From Maritimibacter sp. 55A14 (GTDB taxonomy: Bacteria; Pseudomonadota; Alphaproteobacteria; Rhodobacterales; Rhodobacteraceae), in the NCBI RefSeq assembly GCF_003122205.1, contig NZ_QEYE01000019.1, positions 1 to 64,000 of the forward strand: a stretch of DNA of 64,000 bases, read 5' to 3'. A model generated the notes under the pieces. That model searched no databases. It was not told the DNA's origin and worked only from the letters and a program-made list of their open reading frames with translations. Positions 53,213 to 62,087 of this stretch are shown here, piece by piece. The translations under genes and the position numbers were made by a program. Within the stretch, counting starts at the first letter, position 1. Each line of letters starts with the position of its first letter.

Positions 53213-54188
53213 AACGAATCCTTGGAGTGGTCTCGCCTTTGATGAGGCGCGCCGGATTGACAAGCGAGGTCGCCATGACTTCTTCTGGGCAGTCGTGGAG
53301 AACGACAATGTTGCGCTCGCGCTCGCTCTTCCAGAGAAGACAGAGCGGATCCTGCCACTGCCGAAAATCAGGAGCCTCGATATCGGCTACCGGAAACTCG
53401 GAGCACGCGACGCTCTGATCGTGGCCCTTCGCGACCCCGAGCAGACGGACCTGTTCGCCAATCTCTGTCTCGACATCGTCTCGGCCGGTGAGCGGGGCGG
53501 GACTGCCGATGAAGCCCTTGATCGTGCGGTGCGACGAACACTTCGTTGGCACCATCTCTTGCGAGGCGGATCTTCAGACCGGTTGAGCCTCGAAGAACAG
53601 AGGGGATTGATAGGCGAGTTGCAGTTTCTTCAGCTGTTGTGCGCCCAGATTGGTGCAGAAGCGGCAATCGAGGCATGGCGCGGGCCTGAGGATGGCGCCA
53701 AGGATTTCGAACTTCACGGAATGTGCGTCGAGGTCAAGGCACGTAGAGGCGCGGCACGACCGCAAGTGCAGATCTCATCGGCGGATCAGCTGGCCGACGT
53801 TGCCGGGGCAGAGGTCTTCCTGCTGGTCCATGATGTCGATGCGGCGGTGAAGCCCGAGGGCATGACACTCACGGATCATGTGCAAGTGGTCGAGGACATC
53901 TACCGATACGCGACCATGTCGGGCTACGGCGCATGGGAGCGTCTTCTGGCGGCTACGGGCTTCGACTGGGAACACGACTACAGCGACCGGCGGTGGACGG
54001 TCGGAAAACGGTCGACATTCCGGGTAGAAGACGGGTTTCCACGCATATCCGCGCCAGTCGCGACCGGCGTCCTGAATGTCAGGTATTCCGTGGCTCTGGA
54101 CGCGTGCGCAGATTTTATCATCGAGGATGAGGCATTTCTGGCCAAAATATGCAAAACGCAGTCTTCAGTCGACACGCAGGGAGGCTGA
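53205..54188 (+). CDS. PD-(D/E)XK nuclease-fold protein
   Basis: A 327-residue protein with a restriction-endonuclease-like core: E139 in GLIGELQFLQ, D167 in GAKDFELHG and E176-V-K178 in CVEVKAR, then a conserved glutamine helix (QVQISSADQL). This order (E, D, ExK) is a complete active site. The Z1 gene overlaps it by 8 bp and AIPR follows after 3 bp. It is the most likely DNA-cutting subunit of the system. Confidence 0.87.
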   Translation: MSETNPWSGLAFDEARRIDKRGRHDFFWAVVENDNVALALALPEKTERILPLPKIRSLDIGYRKLGARDALIVALRDPEQTDLFANLCLDIVSAGERGGTADEALDRAVRRTLRWHHLLRGGSSDRLSLEEQRGLIGELQFLQLLCAQIGAEAAIEAWRGPEDGAKDFELHGMCVEVKARRGAARPQVQISSADQLADVAGAEVFLLVHDVDAAVKPEGMTLTDHVQVVEDIYRYATMSGYGAWERLLAATGFDWEHDYSDRRWTVGKRSTFRVEDGFPRISAPVATGVLNVRYSVALDACADFIIEDEAFLAKICKTQSSVDTQGG

Positions 54189-54191
54189 TCA

Positions 54192-56294
54192 ATGTCTGAA
54201 TTGGAGGAATTTCACCGCGAACTAATCGCCGACATCCAGGGTGAAGCGGATGTTGGTGGAACCTATACAACCGAAGCTTTCTTCGAGAAGATGGGCGACA
54301 TCCTGACCGAGGCCGGTGAGCTGGATGGTGCGGACTACGCTTACTTCGAAGGGACCGGTCGGCGAGGGATGGCGTTACAGATCCACGGATATGGCGGCGA
54401 CCCACGGGAAGCGCAGGGAATACTCAGCCTGATCCTCTGTGACTTTTCGCCGAGCGAAGAGGTGCGCTTGTTCAGGGCGGATGATCTGAAGTCCCGCTTC
54501 AATCGGCTCGTCGGTTTCCTACGGCATGCCCGGGACGAGGAGTTTCGTGAGCAACTCGAAGAGACAAGCCCCGGCTTCATGCTGTCTGATCTTATCGCGA
54601 CTACTTGGTCGAGCATCGCGAAGATAAAACTGATCGTCGTGACAAACGCAGAAAAGCGCGCCAAGGCCGATGGCCTCCCTGCAGGTACGATCGACGAAAA
54701 ACCAGTGACCTATACCGTCTGGGATCTTGCACGGATCGAGAAGTACGTCCGGTCGGGGCAAACCCGGGAGGATCTTCTGATCGACTTCGAGAAGGATTTC
54801 GGCGGCGCGATCCCGGTCCTCAGGGCATCCATGGGCGATGCGGCTCTCGAAAGCTATATAGCTGTCATACGCGGCAGCCAACTGGGCGAAATCTACGAGA
54901 AGTGGGGAACCCGCCTACTCGAAGCGAATGTGCGCAGCTTCCTCCAAGCGCGTGGCAAGGTGAACCGGGGCATCCGGGACACCCTCGAGGACCAGCCCGA
55001 GATGTTCTTCGCCTACAACAACGGCATAACGGCCACCGCCGATAATGTGCAGATCAGACAGACCGAGCATGGGCCCGTTCTCGTATCCGCCGACAACCTT
55101 CAGATTGTGAATGGTGGGCAGACCACAGCGTCCATCCACGCATCCCGCAGGCAGCGCCCGAAACGCCCCAAGGCGCGTCTGGACGAGGTTTATGTCCAGA
55201 TGAAGCTCAATGTCGTTCCGCCAGAGACAGCCGAAGAGGTGATCCCCAACATCTCACTCTATGCCAACAGCCAGAACAAGGTGAACGACGCCGACTTGGC
55301 GTCCAACCATCCGTTTCAGATGCGCTTGCAGGAGTTTTCCCGACGCATTCTCGCCCCCAAGGGCGAATGCTCTTATCAGGAGACAAAGTGGTTCTACGAA
55401 CGGGCGCGCGGGCAATATCCGGATGAACGCGGGCGTCGCACCGAGGCAGAACGAAAGAAGTTCGATCTCGAATATCCCCGTCCGCAGTACTTCACCAAGA
55501 CAGACCTTGCGAAGTTTGAGAACTCGTGGGCGGGGCTTCCGCATGTGGTCAGCCAGGGGGCGCAGAGGAACTTCGTAGCCTTCCAGAAGGAGATCGCCAA
55601 GGAGTGGAAGAAATCTGACGCACGCTTTGACGAGACGTGGTTCAAGCGGATGATCGCAAAAGCGATCATCTTTCGCCGACTCGAGAAAACCGTGCCGCAA
55701 CAGCCCTGGTACGAAGGTGGATACAGGGCAAACATCGTGACCTATTCGATAGCCAAGCTCGCCCATGATATAGAAGAACGGGGCAAGTTGGTCGATCTGG
55801 ACCGGATCTGGCGACAGCAGACGGTTCCTGGCCCGGTCGAAGATGCCTTCCTACTTGCAGCGGCGGAAGCCCATGATGTCATCACCCATCCGCCCGAGGG
55901 TGTCCGGAACATGAGTGAATGGGCGAAGAAGCAGGCCTGCTGGGCGCAGATGCAACAGCGCGAACTGGATTATCCATCCGACCTGAAAGACTACCTGCTT
56001 ACACCAGCCGAAGCTGCGACCGTGGTAGATGATGAGCGGAAGAAGAAGGCGTTAACTTCCGGAATCGAGGCCCAAGCGACGGTGGTCAGGCTCGGGCCGG
56101 CGTTCTGGAAAGGTGCTCTCGAATGGGGCAAGGAGCATCGGCTTGTGACGCCAATGGAGGTCGGGATACTCGAGACCTGCAGCAGGAGACCCGACCGACT
56201 TCCATCCGAAAAACAATGCGTAATCGCCATGGAAGTTCTCGAAAGACTCGAGACGGACGGTTTCGAGGCACGTGCGGCTGAGGTCGGAGAGTAA
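54192..56294 (+). CDS. AIPR family protein (abortive infection phage resistance)
   Basis: A 700-residue AIPR protein. The core is at about 245-400: ANVRSFLQARGKVNRGIRDT, FFAYNNGITATAD (272-284), LQIVNGGQTTASIH (303-316) and ISLYANSQNKVNDADL. AIPR proteins occur in abortive-infection loci and in predicted MutL-Z1 restriction operons; one view is that they form a nuclease or toxin effector. The stop abuts the stop of the convergent cytosine methyltransferase with no spacer (TAA then TCA). Confidence 0.9.
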   Translation: MSELEEFHRELIADIQGEADVGGTYTTEAFFEKMGDILTEAGELDGADYAYFEGTGRRGMALQIHGYGGDPREAQGILSLILCDFSPSEEVRLFRADDLKSRFNRLVGFLRHARDEEFREQLEETSPGFMLSDLIATTWSSIAKIKLIVVTNAEKRAKADGLPAGTIDEKPVTYTVWDLARIEKYVRSGQTREDLLIDFEKDFGGAIPVLRASMGDAALESYIAVIRGSQLGEIYEKWGTRLLEANVRSFLQARGKVNRGIRDTLEDQPEMFFAYNNGITATADNVQIRQTEHGPVLVSADNLQIVNGGQTTASIHASRRQRPKRPKARLDEVYVQMKLNVVPPETAEEVIPNISLYANSQNKVNDADLASNHPFQMRLQEFSRRILAPKGECSYQETKWFYERARGQYPDERGRRTEAERKKFDLEYPRPQYFTKTDLAKFENSWAGLPHVVSQGAQRNFVAFQKEIAKEWKKSDARFDETWFKRMIAKAIIFRRLEKTVPQQPWYEGGYRANIVTYSIAKLAHDIEERGKLVDLDRIWRQQTVPGPVEDAFLLAAAEAHDVITHPPEGVRNMSEWAKKQACWAQMQQRELDYPSDLKDYLLTPAEAATVVDDERKKKALTSGIEAQATVVRLGPAFWKGALEWGKEHRLVTPMEVGILETCSRRPDRLPSEKQCVIAMEVLERLETDGFEARAAEVGE

Positions 56295-57794
56295 TCAGTT
56301 ACCCGTTAGAAGGCCCCGGATCACGCGTGCGATCTGAAGCGCCAAGAACGGTGGGACCGCATTGCCGACCTGATGATACTGGGCCGTGCGCGGACCGCAT
56401 AAGAAATAGTTGTCCGGGAAAGTCTGTAGCCGCGCCGCCTCGCGCACTGTCAGGGAACGGACCTGTCGCGGATCAGGGTGAATGAAATAGTGGCCGTCCT
56501 TGGAAATATGGCTGGTCACAGTACTGGATGGGCGATGACCGAGTTGGACTCGGAACCGATCCGCGAAATCGCCTGACGCGCGATTCCGGTGTTCGGGCTG
56601 AAGGAATTCGGGAAAACTGGATAGCTTCGGGGATGCCCTCATCACCTCGGCATGTGATGCCGCGTAGAGGTAGCGACCCAAGTCCTCCGGTATATGCCCC
56701 CGGGTCTCGTGATTCAGGATACAATCAAGCCTGTCATCGGCCAACCAATCAGCCAGCTCGGTATCGACGCACGGACCATTGCCTGTCCGCCTGTGATCGC
56801 ACCGCAGCTTATCGCGCGCGAGCCCATCGGTCAGCAAGGCGCCCAAACGGTCGCGAACCGGCTGCGGCACCTTTGGCGACTTGAGGATTGCGCCGGCCTG
56901 ACGCAGCACCGCGTCGCGCCACGCCTCCACATCATCCTCCCGGCTCAGGCCACTTCTCAGCCTCGGCAAGTCCCCGATCGCGTCGAGTACAGAGACTGCT
57001 GTCCCCGGCCGCCGCAGCAGCGGCCCCCCATCCGAGGGCGGGGAGATGTCGCGCCGCAGGCCGACCACGAAGACACGATGGCGTGCTTGGGGGATACCAT
57101 GGTCTTCGGCGCGGACGAGAAAGTCCGTGCCCTTGAAGGGGTCGGCGCCGCGCGACTGCGCGAGAGGAAGAAGGTGATAGCCCTCGCCGGCCCCGGCGAG
57201 GTCCTCAAGGACACGCTGGAAAATGCCGCCGCCATCGACCCGGCTAGAAATCATGCCCTTCACGTTTTCCATCACGAAGGCAGCCGGGCGCAGGCGGTCG
57301 AGGATGCGAACGTATTCACGGTAGAGATAATGTCGCTCATCCTTTTCCGGCACATAATCCTGCTTGCCTCGGTTTCGGGATCGTCCTGCGAGTGAGTAGG
57401 CTTGGCAGGGGGGGCCCCCGATAAGAATCGTGTTCCCGTGAAATTCCTCTCGCGTCCGGTCGAGGGTGTCCGAAATCAGCTCGAAGCTTCCCTCGGCACC
57501 CAGTTCGAGCTGCCACGCCTCGGTCTCGGCGGCCTTCCACTCGGCGGGATGGAGTTCAGACCAATCAGGCATCGGAGAACCGGAGTTCAGGGCATCGTGG
57601 TAGGCCTTGGGAAACCCGTCCTCGAATCGGCGCAGGAAAGCGCGCAACCTGAGCGTCCGGACTTCAATGGGCTGCCGCTCGACGGACAGGCGGATTTCCA
57701 TCTCGCCGTCACCCTCGCGACCTACGGCAGTGAACCCCTCGCCAAGTCCGCCTGGACCGGCGAACAGATCAACGATTCCGAAAGTGGACGGCAA
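56295..57794 (-). CDS. DNA (cytosine-5-)-methyltransferase
   Basis: A 499-residue C5 methyltransferase. Motif I is DLFAGPGGLGEG, motif IV is GGPPCQAYSLAGRSR with catalytic Cys130, motif VI is ENVKGM and motif VIII is QARHRVFVVG; motif X is YHQVGNAVPPFLA. The target recognition region (about 255-430) is long. It presumably marks self DNA for the adjacent restriction operon. The start is TTG at 57794, with CAGGAG 7 nt upstream; no better ATG exists before motif I. Transcribed towards the AIPR gene and away from vsr. Confidence 0.94.
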   Translation of the reverse strand: MPSTFGIVDLFAGPGGLGEGFTAVGREGDGEMEIRLSVERQPIEVRTLRLRAFLRRFEDGFPKAYHDALNSGSPMPDWSELHPAEWKAAETEAWQLELGAEGSFELISDTLDRTREEFHGNTILIGGPPCQAYSLAGRSRNRGKQDYVPEKDERHYLYREYVRILDRLRPAAFVMENVKGMISSRVDGGGIFQRVLEDLAGAGEGYHLLPLAQSRGADPFKGTDFLVRAEDHGIPQARHRVFVVGLRRDISPPSDGGPLLRRPGTAVSVLDAIGDLPRLRSGLSREDDVEAWRDAVLRQAGAILKSPKVPQPVRDRLGALLTDGLARDKLRCDHRRTGNGPCVDTELADWLADDRLDCILNHETRGHIPEDLGRYLYAASHAEVMRASPKLSSFPEFLQPEHRNRASGDFADRFRVQLGHRPSSTVTSHISKDGHYFIHPDPRQVRSLTVREAARLQTFPDNYFLCGPRTAQYHQVGNAVPPFLALQIARVIRGLLTGN

Positions 57795-57861
57795 ATCAGG
57801 CTCCTGACGAACTCCATACAGCCGGTGTATACCAAGTTCCAGGAAGAACGCCAGGACGCAC

Positions 57862-58359
57862 GTGACAGATATCGTGGATCAGCAAACCCGGTCCCGCATG
57901 ATGGCAGGGATAAAGGGAAAAAACACGAAGCCTGAGCTGGCGCTTCGACGAGCCCTGCACGCACGCGGCTTCCGCTACCGTCTTCACTCGAGGAAATTCC
58001 AAGGACGGCCCGACCTGGTCCTTCCCAAGCATCGCGCCGTCGTCTTTGTGCACGGCTGCTTCTGGCATCGGCATGAGGGATGCCGCTACGCCACCACCCC
58101 CTCGACGCGCGCGGAGTTCTGGCAGGCAAAGTTCGAGGCTAACGTTGCTCGGGACATCACCGTTCGGGTAGCGCTGCTCGAAGCGGGTTGGCGCGTGGCG
58201 ACGATCTGGGAGTGTGCTCTGCGACAGCCGGAACAAGTCGCCATAGCCGCCGACCGGCTCTCAACCTGGCTACTCACCGAGACTGACACGCTCGAGTTCG
58301 GCGAACGCGAGGTTTCGGCACCCCCAAGAGAAAACAAGGATGTCAGCCCTTTCGGCTGA
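57862..58359 (+). CDS. vsr: Very short patch repair endonuclease
   Basis: A 165-residue Vsr nuclease that nicks next to T:G mismatches made by deamination of 5-methylcytosine. Asp51 and His64 of E. coli Vsr are found at the same positions here, in GRPDLVLPKH and VHGCFWHRHEGC, with NTKPELALRRAL near the N-terminus. It pairs with the divergent C5 methyltransferase, as is usual. The start is GTG at 57862, with AGGA upstream. In MutL-type restriction loci Vsr-fold proteins may also act as the restriction nuclease. Confidence 0.94.
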   Translation: MTDIVDQQTRSRMMAGIKGKNTKPELALRRALHARGFRYRLHSRKFQGRPDLVLPKHRAVVFVHGCFWHRHEGCRYATTPSTRAEFWQAKFEANVARDITVRVALLEAGWRVATIWECALRQPEQVAIAADRLSTWLLTETDTLEFGEREVSAPPRENKDVSPFG

Positions 58360-58623
58360 TCAATCCTGGCCCAGAGAAAGACTAGCAAGGCTATGAAGCC
58401 GCCGTTGAGAGTTCGATTTCTGTTCCTTCTCAACGATCGCCACTGGCGTCGAAGTGTTTAGCTGACGCTCGCGAGAAGCATTGCCTTTTCAGAGGCTTGA
58501 AAGAAATTCACCAAATCGGTGCAGTCATGAGGTCCAGAGAATATCGGCCATGAGAGACTGCTTTCGGGCCTCCTGGCGCCAAAGCAGGTAAACAGCCCGT
58601 TCCGCATAACCCTTGAGAACAAA

Positions 58624-58647
58624 GGAAAAATCCGGCCGCAGCCGGAT
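58624..58647 (-). terminator. Rho-independent terminator after tRNA-Ser
   Basis: On the minus strand ATCCGGC and GCCGGAT pair around a 4-nt loop and are followed by a T5 run, about 27 bp after the tRNA 3' end. Confidence 0.85.
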
Positions 58648-58673
58648 CGGGAGAACGCTTTCGCGAGGGCAAG

Positions 58674-58763
58674 TGGCGGAGAGACAGGGATTCGAACCCT
58701 GGAGACGGTTTCCCGCCTACACGCGTTCCAGGCGTGCGCCTTCGACCACTCGGCCACCTCTCC
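58674..58763 (-). tRNA. tRNA-Ser (anticodon GGA)
   Basis: A 90-nt serine tRNA on the minus strand with a 7-bp acceptor stem (GGAGAGG with TCTCTCC), a D-arm (GCCGAGTGGTC), the anticodon loop CTGGAAC with anticodon GGA, the long variable arm of type II tRNAs and the T-arm GGGTTCGAATCCC. The 3' CCA is encoded. tRNA genes are frequent integration sites, and this one closes the mobile island on the right. Confidence 0.96.
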
Positions 58764-58913
58764 GCAGTGCGGGGGTCATACAATCGGATGACCGGTTTGC
58801 GCAAGAGGGGAAAGCACCCTTTCCGCGCCTTCCCGGGTCGCTTTCCGGCCAGCCCGCCCCTGCCCGCATGCTAGGCTCTGCGCGGGACCGGAGCGGCCGG
58901 AGGAAATATCACG

Positions 58914-60083
58914 ATGGAGAAGGACATGCTTGACGAGGCCCGCGCGCGCTGCGCCCGTTTCCAGACACGGCTGAAGGACGCAGGGATCGACCTCGCACTG
59001 ATCACCGACGAGGCCTCCATCGCCTGGCTCGCAGGTTTCTGGGGCTATCTCTCGGTGGAGTTCGGCCGCCCGACCTTCCTGCTGCTGCGCGCCGATGCCG
59101 AGCCGGTCGTGGTCACGCCGCTGATGGAAAGCGAAATGGTCGCCGGGATGACCTGGGTGGAGCGGATCGAGACCTGGGAGGATGCCGGCGACAACCGCTG
59201 GGAGCACGTGCTCGCGCGCCTGCTGGACGAGGCACCGGGCCGCATCGGCGTGGAGCGCGGCAGCCTGCCCGCCCTGCTGCGCAACTGGTTCGACGACCAG
59301 CGGCCGGGCGAGACGCTGCATGACGTGGGCGCGATCCTCGGCGCCATGCGGATGATCAAGTCACCCGCCGAGATCGAGGTGATGCGCGAGGCCGGCCGGA
59401 TCGCGGGCGCGATGATGGAGGCGGCCCAGGGCGCGCTGGCCGAGGGCGCGCCGGAATACGAGGCCGCGCTGGCGGTGATCGACGCGGGCACCCGCGCCGC
59501 GGCGGGGTTCCTGACCGACAGGGGCTGGGACGCCTTTATCTCGCCGATGATCCACAACCTCCAGATCATGCAGTCCGGGCGCGACACATCTATGGTCCAC
59601 CGGCGCGCCAGCGTGAAGCGACTGGAGCGCGGCGACCCGGTCTATTTCTGCTTCTGCAACATGGCGCAGTTCCGCCAGTACAAGCTGGGCTTCGACCGGA
59701 TGTTCTTCATCCGCGAGATCAGCGAGGAGGCTGCCCGCGTGCAGGAGGCGGCGATCGAGGCGCAGCAGGCCGCCATCGCCGCGATCCGCCCCGGCGTGCT
59801 GGCCGAGGAGGTCGCCGCCACCGCGGACGAGGTCTATGCCCGCCACGGCTTTGCTACCGGCTACCGCACCGGCCGCTCCATCGGCATGTCCTATCTGGAG
59901 GCGCCGGAGCTCAAGCATGGCGACCGCACACCGCTCCGGGCGGGCATGACCTTCGCGGTGGATGGCGGCATCTCGGTCGATGGCCGGCTCGGCGGGCGGA
60001 TCGGCGACAGCATCGTGGTGACGGAAGGCGGCGCGGAATACCTGACGCATTTTCCGCGCCACATCCTGCTGGTGGATCGCTAG
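58914..60083 (+). CDS. M24-fold hydrolase, creatinase/ectoine-hydrolase-like, metal ligands replaced
   Basis: A 389-residue pita-bread-fold protein with an N-terminal creatinase-like domain (about 1-130). In metal-dependent M24 peptidases the first aspartate pair lies in a DxG...D motif and the last ligands in VEPG and RIED. Here these read YFCFCNMAQFRQYKLGFD, AVDGGIS and RIGDSI, so most metal ligands are missing. This points to a metal-free hydrolase of the creatinase/DoeA (ectoine hydrolase) kind rather than a peptidase. GGAGGAAA precedes ATG 58914. Substrate unknown. Confidence 0.8.
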   Translation: MEKDMLDEARARCARFQTRLKDAGIDLALITDEASIAWLAGFWGYLSVEFGRPTFLLLRADAEPVVVTPLMESEMVAGMTWVERIETWEDAGDNRWEHVLARLLDEAPGRIGVERGSLPALLRNWFDDQRPGETLHDVGAILGAMRMIKSPAEIEVMREAGRIAGAMMEAAQGALAEGAPEYEAALAVIDAGTRAAAGFLTDRGWDAFISPMIHNLQIMQSGRDTSMVHRRASVKRLERGDPVYFCFCNMAQFRQYKLGFDRMFFIREISEEAARVQEAAIEAQQAAIAAIRPGVLAEEVAATADEVYARHGFATGYRTGRSIGMSYLEAPELKHGDRTPLRAGMTFAVDGGISVDGRLGGRIGDSIVVTEGGAEYLTHFPRHILLVDR

Positions 60084-60426
60084 GTTCGATTTCTCGGAAA
60101 GTTGTTCCCCGGAAAAGGGGGCGTGCTGAGATCGCCAGACCACAGCCGAGAACCGCGAAGGCCGGGCGCAGTTCGTGCCCCGTCTGCGGCGTCCAGAGAT
60201 TGCAGAGCGCGCCGGTCGAGGTCATCAGGCCGGAGGCCGCCTAGATCCGGATCTCGCCGGTGCGCGCCGGGCCGGGCGAGGCAGCGATCGGGACCAGGGC
60301 CTCGGCGACGAGGGCAGCGTGGTGCACGAGGTCGCGGATAGCGCGGGACAGGGGCATGAACGGACCCGGGGGCATGCGATAAGTCTGACCGGAAATTTTT
60401 GCGGCCGCACCCGCCGATTGCAACCG
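60084..60426. other. Intergenic region with a doubtful 60-aa ORF
   Basis: About 343 bp. A minus-strand frame at 60241-60423 encodes 60 residues (PPGPFMPLSRAIRDLVHHAA region) and begins 4 bp after the stop of the ModE-like gene. It has no recognised domain and may be a fragment of a former neighbour gene. No terminator or RNA gene is evident. Confidence 0.35.
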
Positions 60427-60810
60427 CTACTCCCGCGCCGCGCCGTCGGCCAGAAGCGCGCGGAGCGCCGCGATCTCGGCCGCGCCGGCCTTGGCGGCAC
60501 GCGCCTCCAGCGCCCGGTAGTGGCCGAGCACCGCTTCGCCCATTGGTGTCAGCGTCGCGCCGCCGCCGCTGGATCCGCCGCGGGTGCACGCCACCAGCGG
60601 TTCCCGGAAGGCGGCGTTCATCGCCTCCACCAGCATCCAGGCGCGTTTGTAGCTCATCGCCATCGCGCGGCCCGCCGCCGCGATGGACCCGCTCTCGCGT
60701 ATTTGTTCCAGAAGGTCCGCCTTTCCGGGGCCCAGCATCGTGTCGCTGCCCAGGATCACCCGCAGGCGCAGCCGCGCGCCACCCTGCCCTGACTGCCCGT
60801 TTCCCGTCAT
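60427..60810 (-). CDS. ModE-type winged-helix regulator
   Basis: A 127-residue protein that is essentially the N-terminal DNA-binding domain of ModE: LLEQIRESGSIAAAGRAMAM followed by SYKRAWMLVEAMN and GGSSGGGATLTPMGEAVLGHY. It lacks the C-terminal molybdate-binding (TOBE/MOP) domains, so it may sense something else or need a partner. GGAGG precedes ATG 60810. No molybdate transporter genes are nearby in the window. Confidence 0.85.
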   Translation of the reverse strand: MTGNGQSGQGGARLRLRVILGSDTMLGPGKADLLEQIRESGSIAAAGRAMAMSYKRAWMLVEAMNAAFREPLVACTRGGSSGGGATLTPMGEAVLGHYRALEARAAKAGAAEIAALRALLADGAARE

Positions 60811-60974
60811 CCGCGCCTCCGGCCCCGCTGCGATGCGCGATGCTAGGCAGGATCGTGCGCCCCGGCAACCTGCGACCCCGAGACGGCCGCAAATGCCCGG
60901 CTTTGCGCTTTTCGGAAAAGCAGGGCAATATGGGCACCGGCGCGACGCCGTGCCAGGCAGATAAGGAGATGCCG

Positions 60975-61541
60975 TTGGACAGGAAGCGGATCGTTTGGAT
61001 CCTTGCCGCGCTTGCCGTGCTGGCCGCCGCGGCACTGTTGGCCGCACGCGCGCCGCGCGAGATCGAGGCCTCGCGCCCCGACGGATCCGGGCCGCAATTC
61101 AATCTGGCATGGCTCGACGCGCTGCCCGGCGGCGTCGAGACGATCCCGGCCCAGGACTGCCTGGCCGAGGCGCTCTATTTCGAGGCAAGGGGCGAGGATA
61201 TACTCGGGCAGATCGCAGTGGCCGAGGTGATCGTGAACCGCGCGGCGAGCCCGCTCTTTCCCGACACGGTCTGCGAAGTGATCCACCAGGGCACCGGCCG
61301 CCGCCATGCCTGCCAATTCAGCTATACCTGCGACGGCGAACCCGAGGACATCCGGGAACCCAAGGCGTTTTCACGCGCCTTGCGGCTGGCCCGCTACCTG
61401 CTGAGATCCGGTCTGCCGGGGCTGACCGAAGGCGCGGTCTATTACCACGCGCGTTCCGTCTCGCCCGGCTGGACGGAGTCGCTGCCGCAGGTGGCACAGA
61501 TCGGCAACCACGTCTTCTACGGCGACACCGAATCCAATTAA
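60975..61541 (+). CDS. SleB-type cell wall hydrolase, membrane-anchored
   Basis: A 188-residue protein with an N-terminal membrane anchor or signal (IVWILAALAVLAAAALLAAR) and a Hydrolase_2/SleB domain: CLAEALYFEARGEDILGQIA with the probable catalytic Glu, then VIVNRAASPLFPDTVC and CQFSYTCDG. It should cut peptidoglycan. AAGGAG ends right before an ATG at 60969, too close to serve it; the in-frame TTG at 60975 is 6 nt downstream of that site and is the better start. Starting at 60969 adds 2 residues. Confidence 0.85.
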   Translation: MDRKRIVWILAALAVLAAAALLAARAPREIEASRPDGSGPQFNLAWLDALPGGVETIPAQDCLAEALYFEARGEDILGQIAVAEVIVNRAASPLFPDTVCEVIHQGTGRRHACQFSYTCDGEPEDIREPKAFSRALRLARYLLRSGLPGLTEGAVYYHARSVSPGWTESLPQVAQIGNHVFYGDTESN

Positions 61542-61880
61542 CCCGCGGCCAAACCGGCGCGCGATCTGACCAGGGAAGTGCCGGTGGTCAGCGGGACGCA
61601 CGATACCAACCGCATCCTGATCCACCCGACCCGGAGGAAGCACGTTTTCCGCCCGACTCGCACCGCCAATGAGCCAAGCAAGATGTGGCCAGCATGATCG
61701 ACGCCGGCCGGATCCGGCTGATTCCGGATCTGGCGGCCCTGGAGCTGGACCGTCCGGGCGGGTCCGCCACCGCAACGGATACGGAACGGGCGCCAACGGG
61801 GAGAGTGAACCCACGCCGCCGCGCCCGCGCCCGTCTCTTTTCCACTTGTCACACCTGCCGCCCCACGGCGGCGGCGCGGC
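61542..61880. other. Intergenic region, no gene seen
   Basis: About 339 bp between two convergent genes. High-GC open frames occur on both strands, but none has recognisable features or a good ribosome-binding site. No clear intrinsic terminator could be found. Confidence 0.4.
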
Positions 61881-62087
61881 TCAGCAGAGAACCGGCTGCG
61901 CCGGCATCGGCACCAGTTCGAAGACCAGACGCAGCGTGGCGTCGATCTCGCTCTGTGTTTCGGATGCGGCCAACTGTTCGGAGCAGTATTCCCGCAGCGC
62001 CGGATTCTCGATACTCGAGATCAGGGGCGCCAGGGCGTCCTTGCTGACCGTCTCCGGCCTCTCGGAGTGATCGACCATGATGTTCAT
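61881..62087 (-). CDS. 68-aa protein coupled to luxI
   Basis: A 68-residue protein whose ATG overlaps the luxI stop (ATGA). It is mostly helical and acidic: APLISSIENPALREYCSEQL, then TQSEIDATLRLVFELVP. No family is recognised. Its codon use and tight coupling argue that it is real and made together with the autoinducer synthase. A regulatory role in quorum sensing is possible but not shown. Confidence 0.65.
   Translation of the reverse strand: MNIMVDHSERPETVSKDALAPLISSIENPALREYCSEQLAASETQSEIDATLRLVFELVPMPAQPVLC

Noticed and set aside
60080-61102. A 340-codon minus-strand frame across the ModE-like gene and SleB gene start
   Set aside because: Its translation is Ala/Arg/Gly-rich without domain features and runs over two well-supported genes in other frames.
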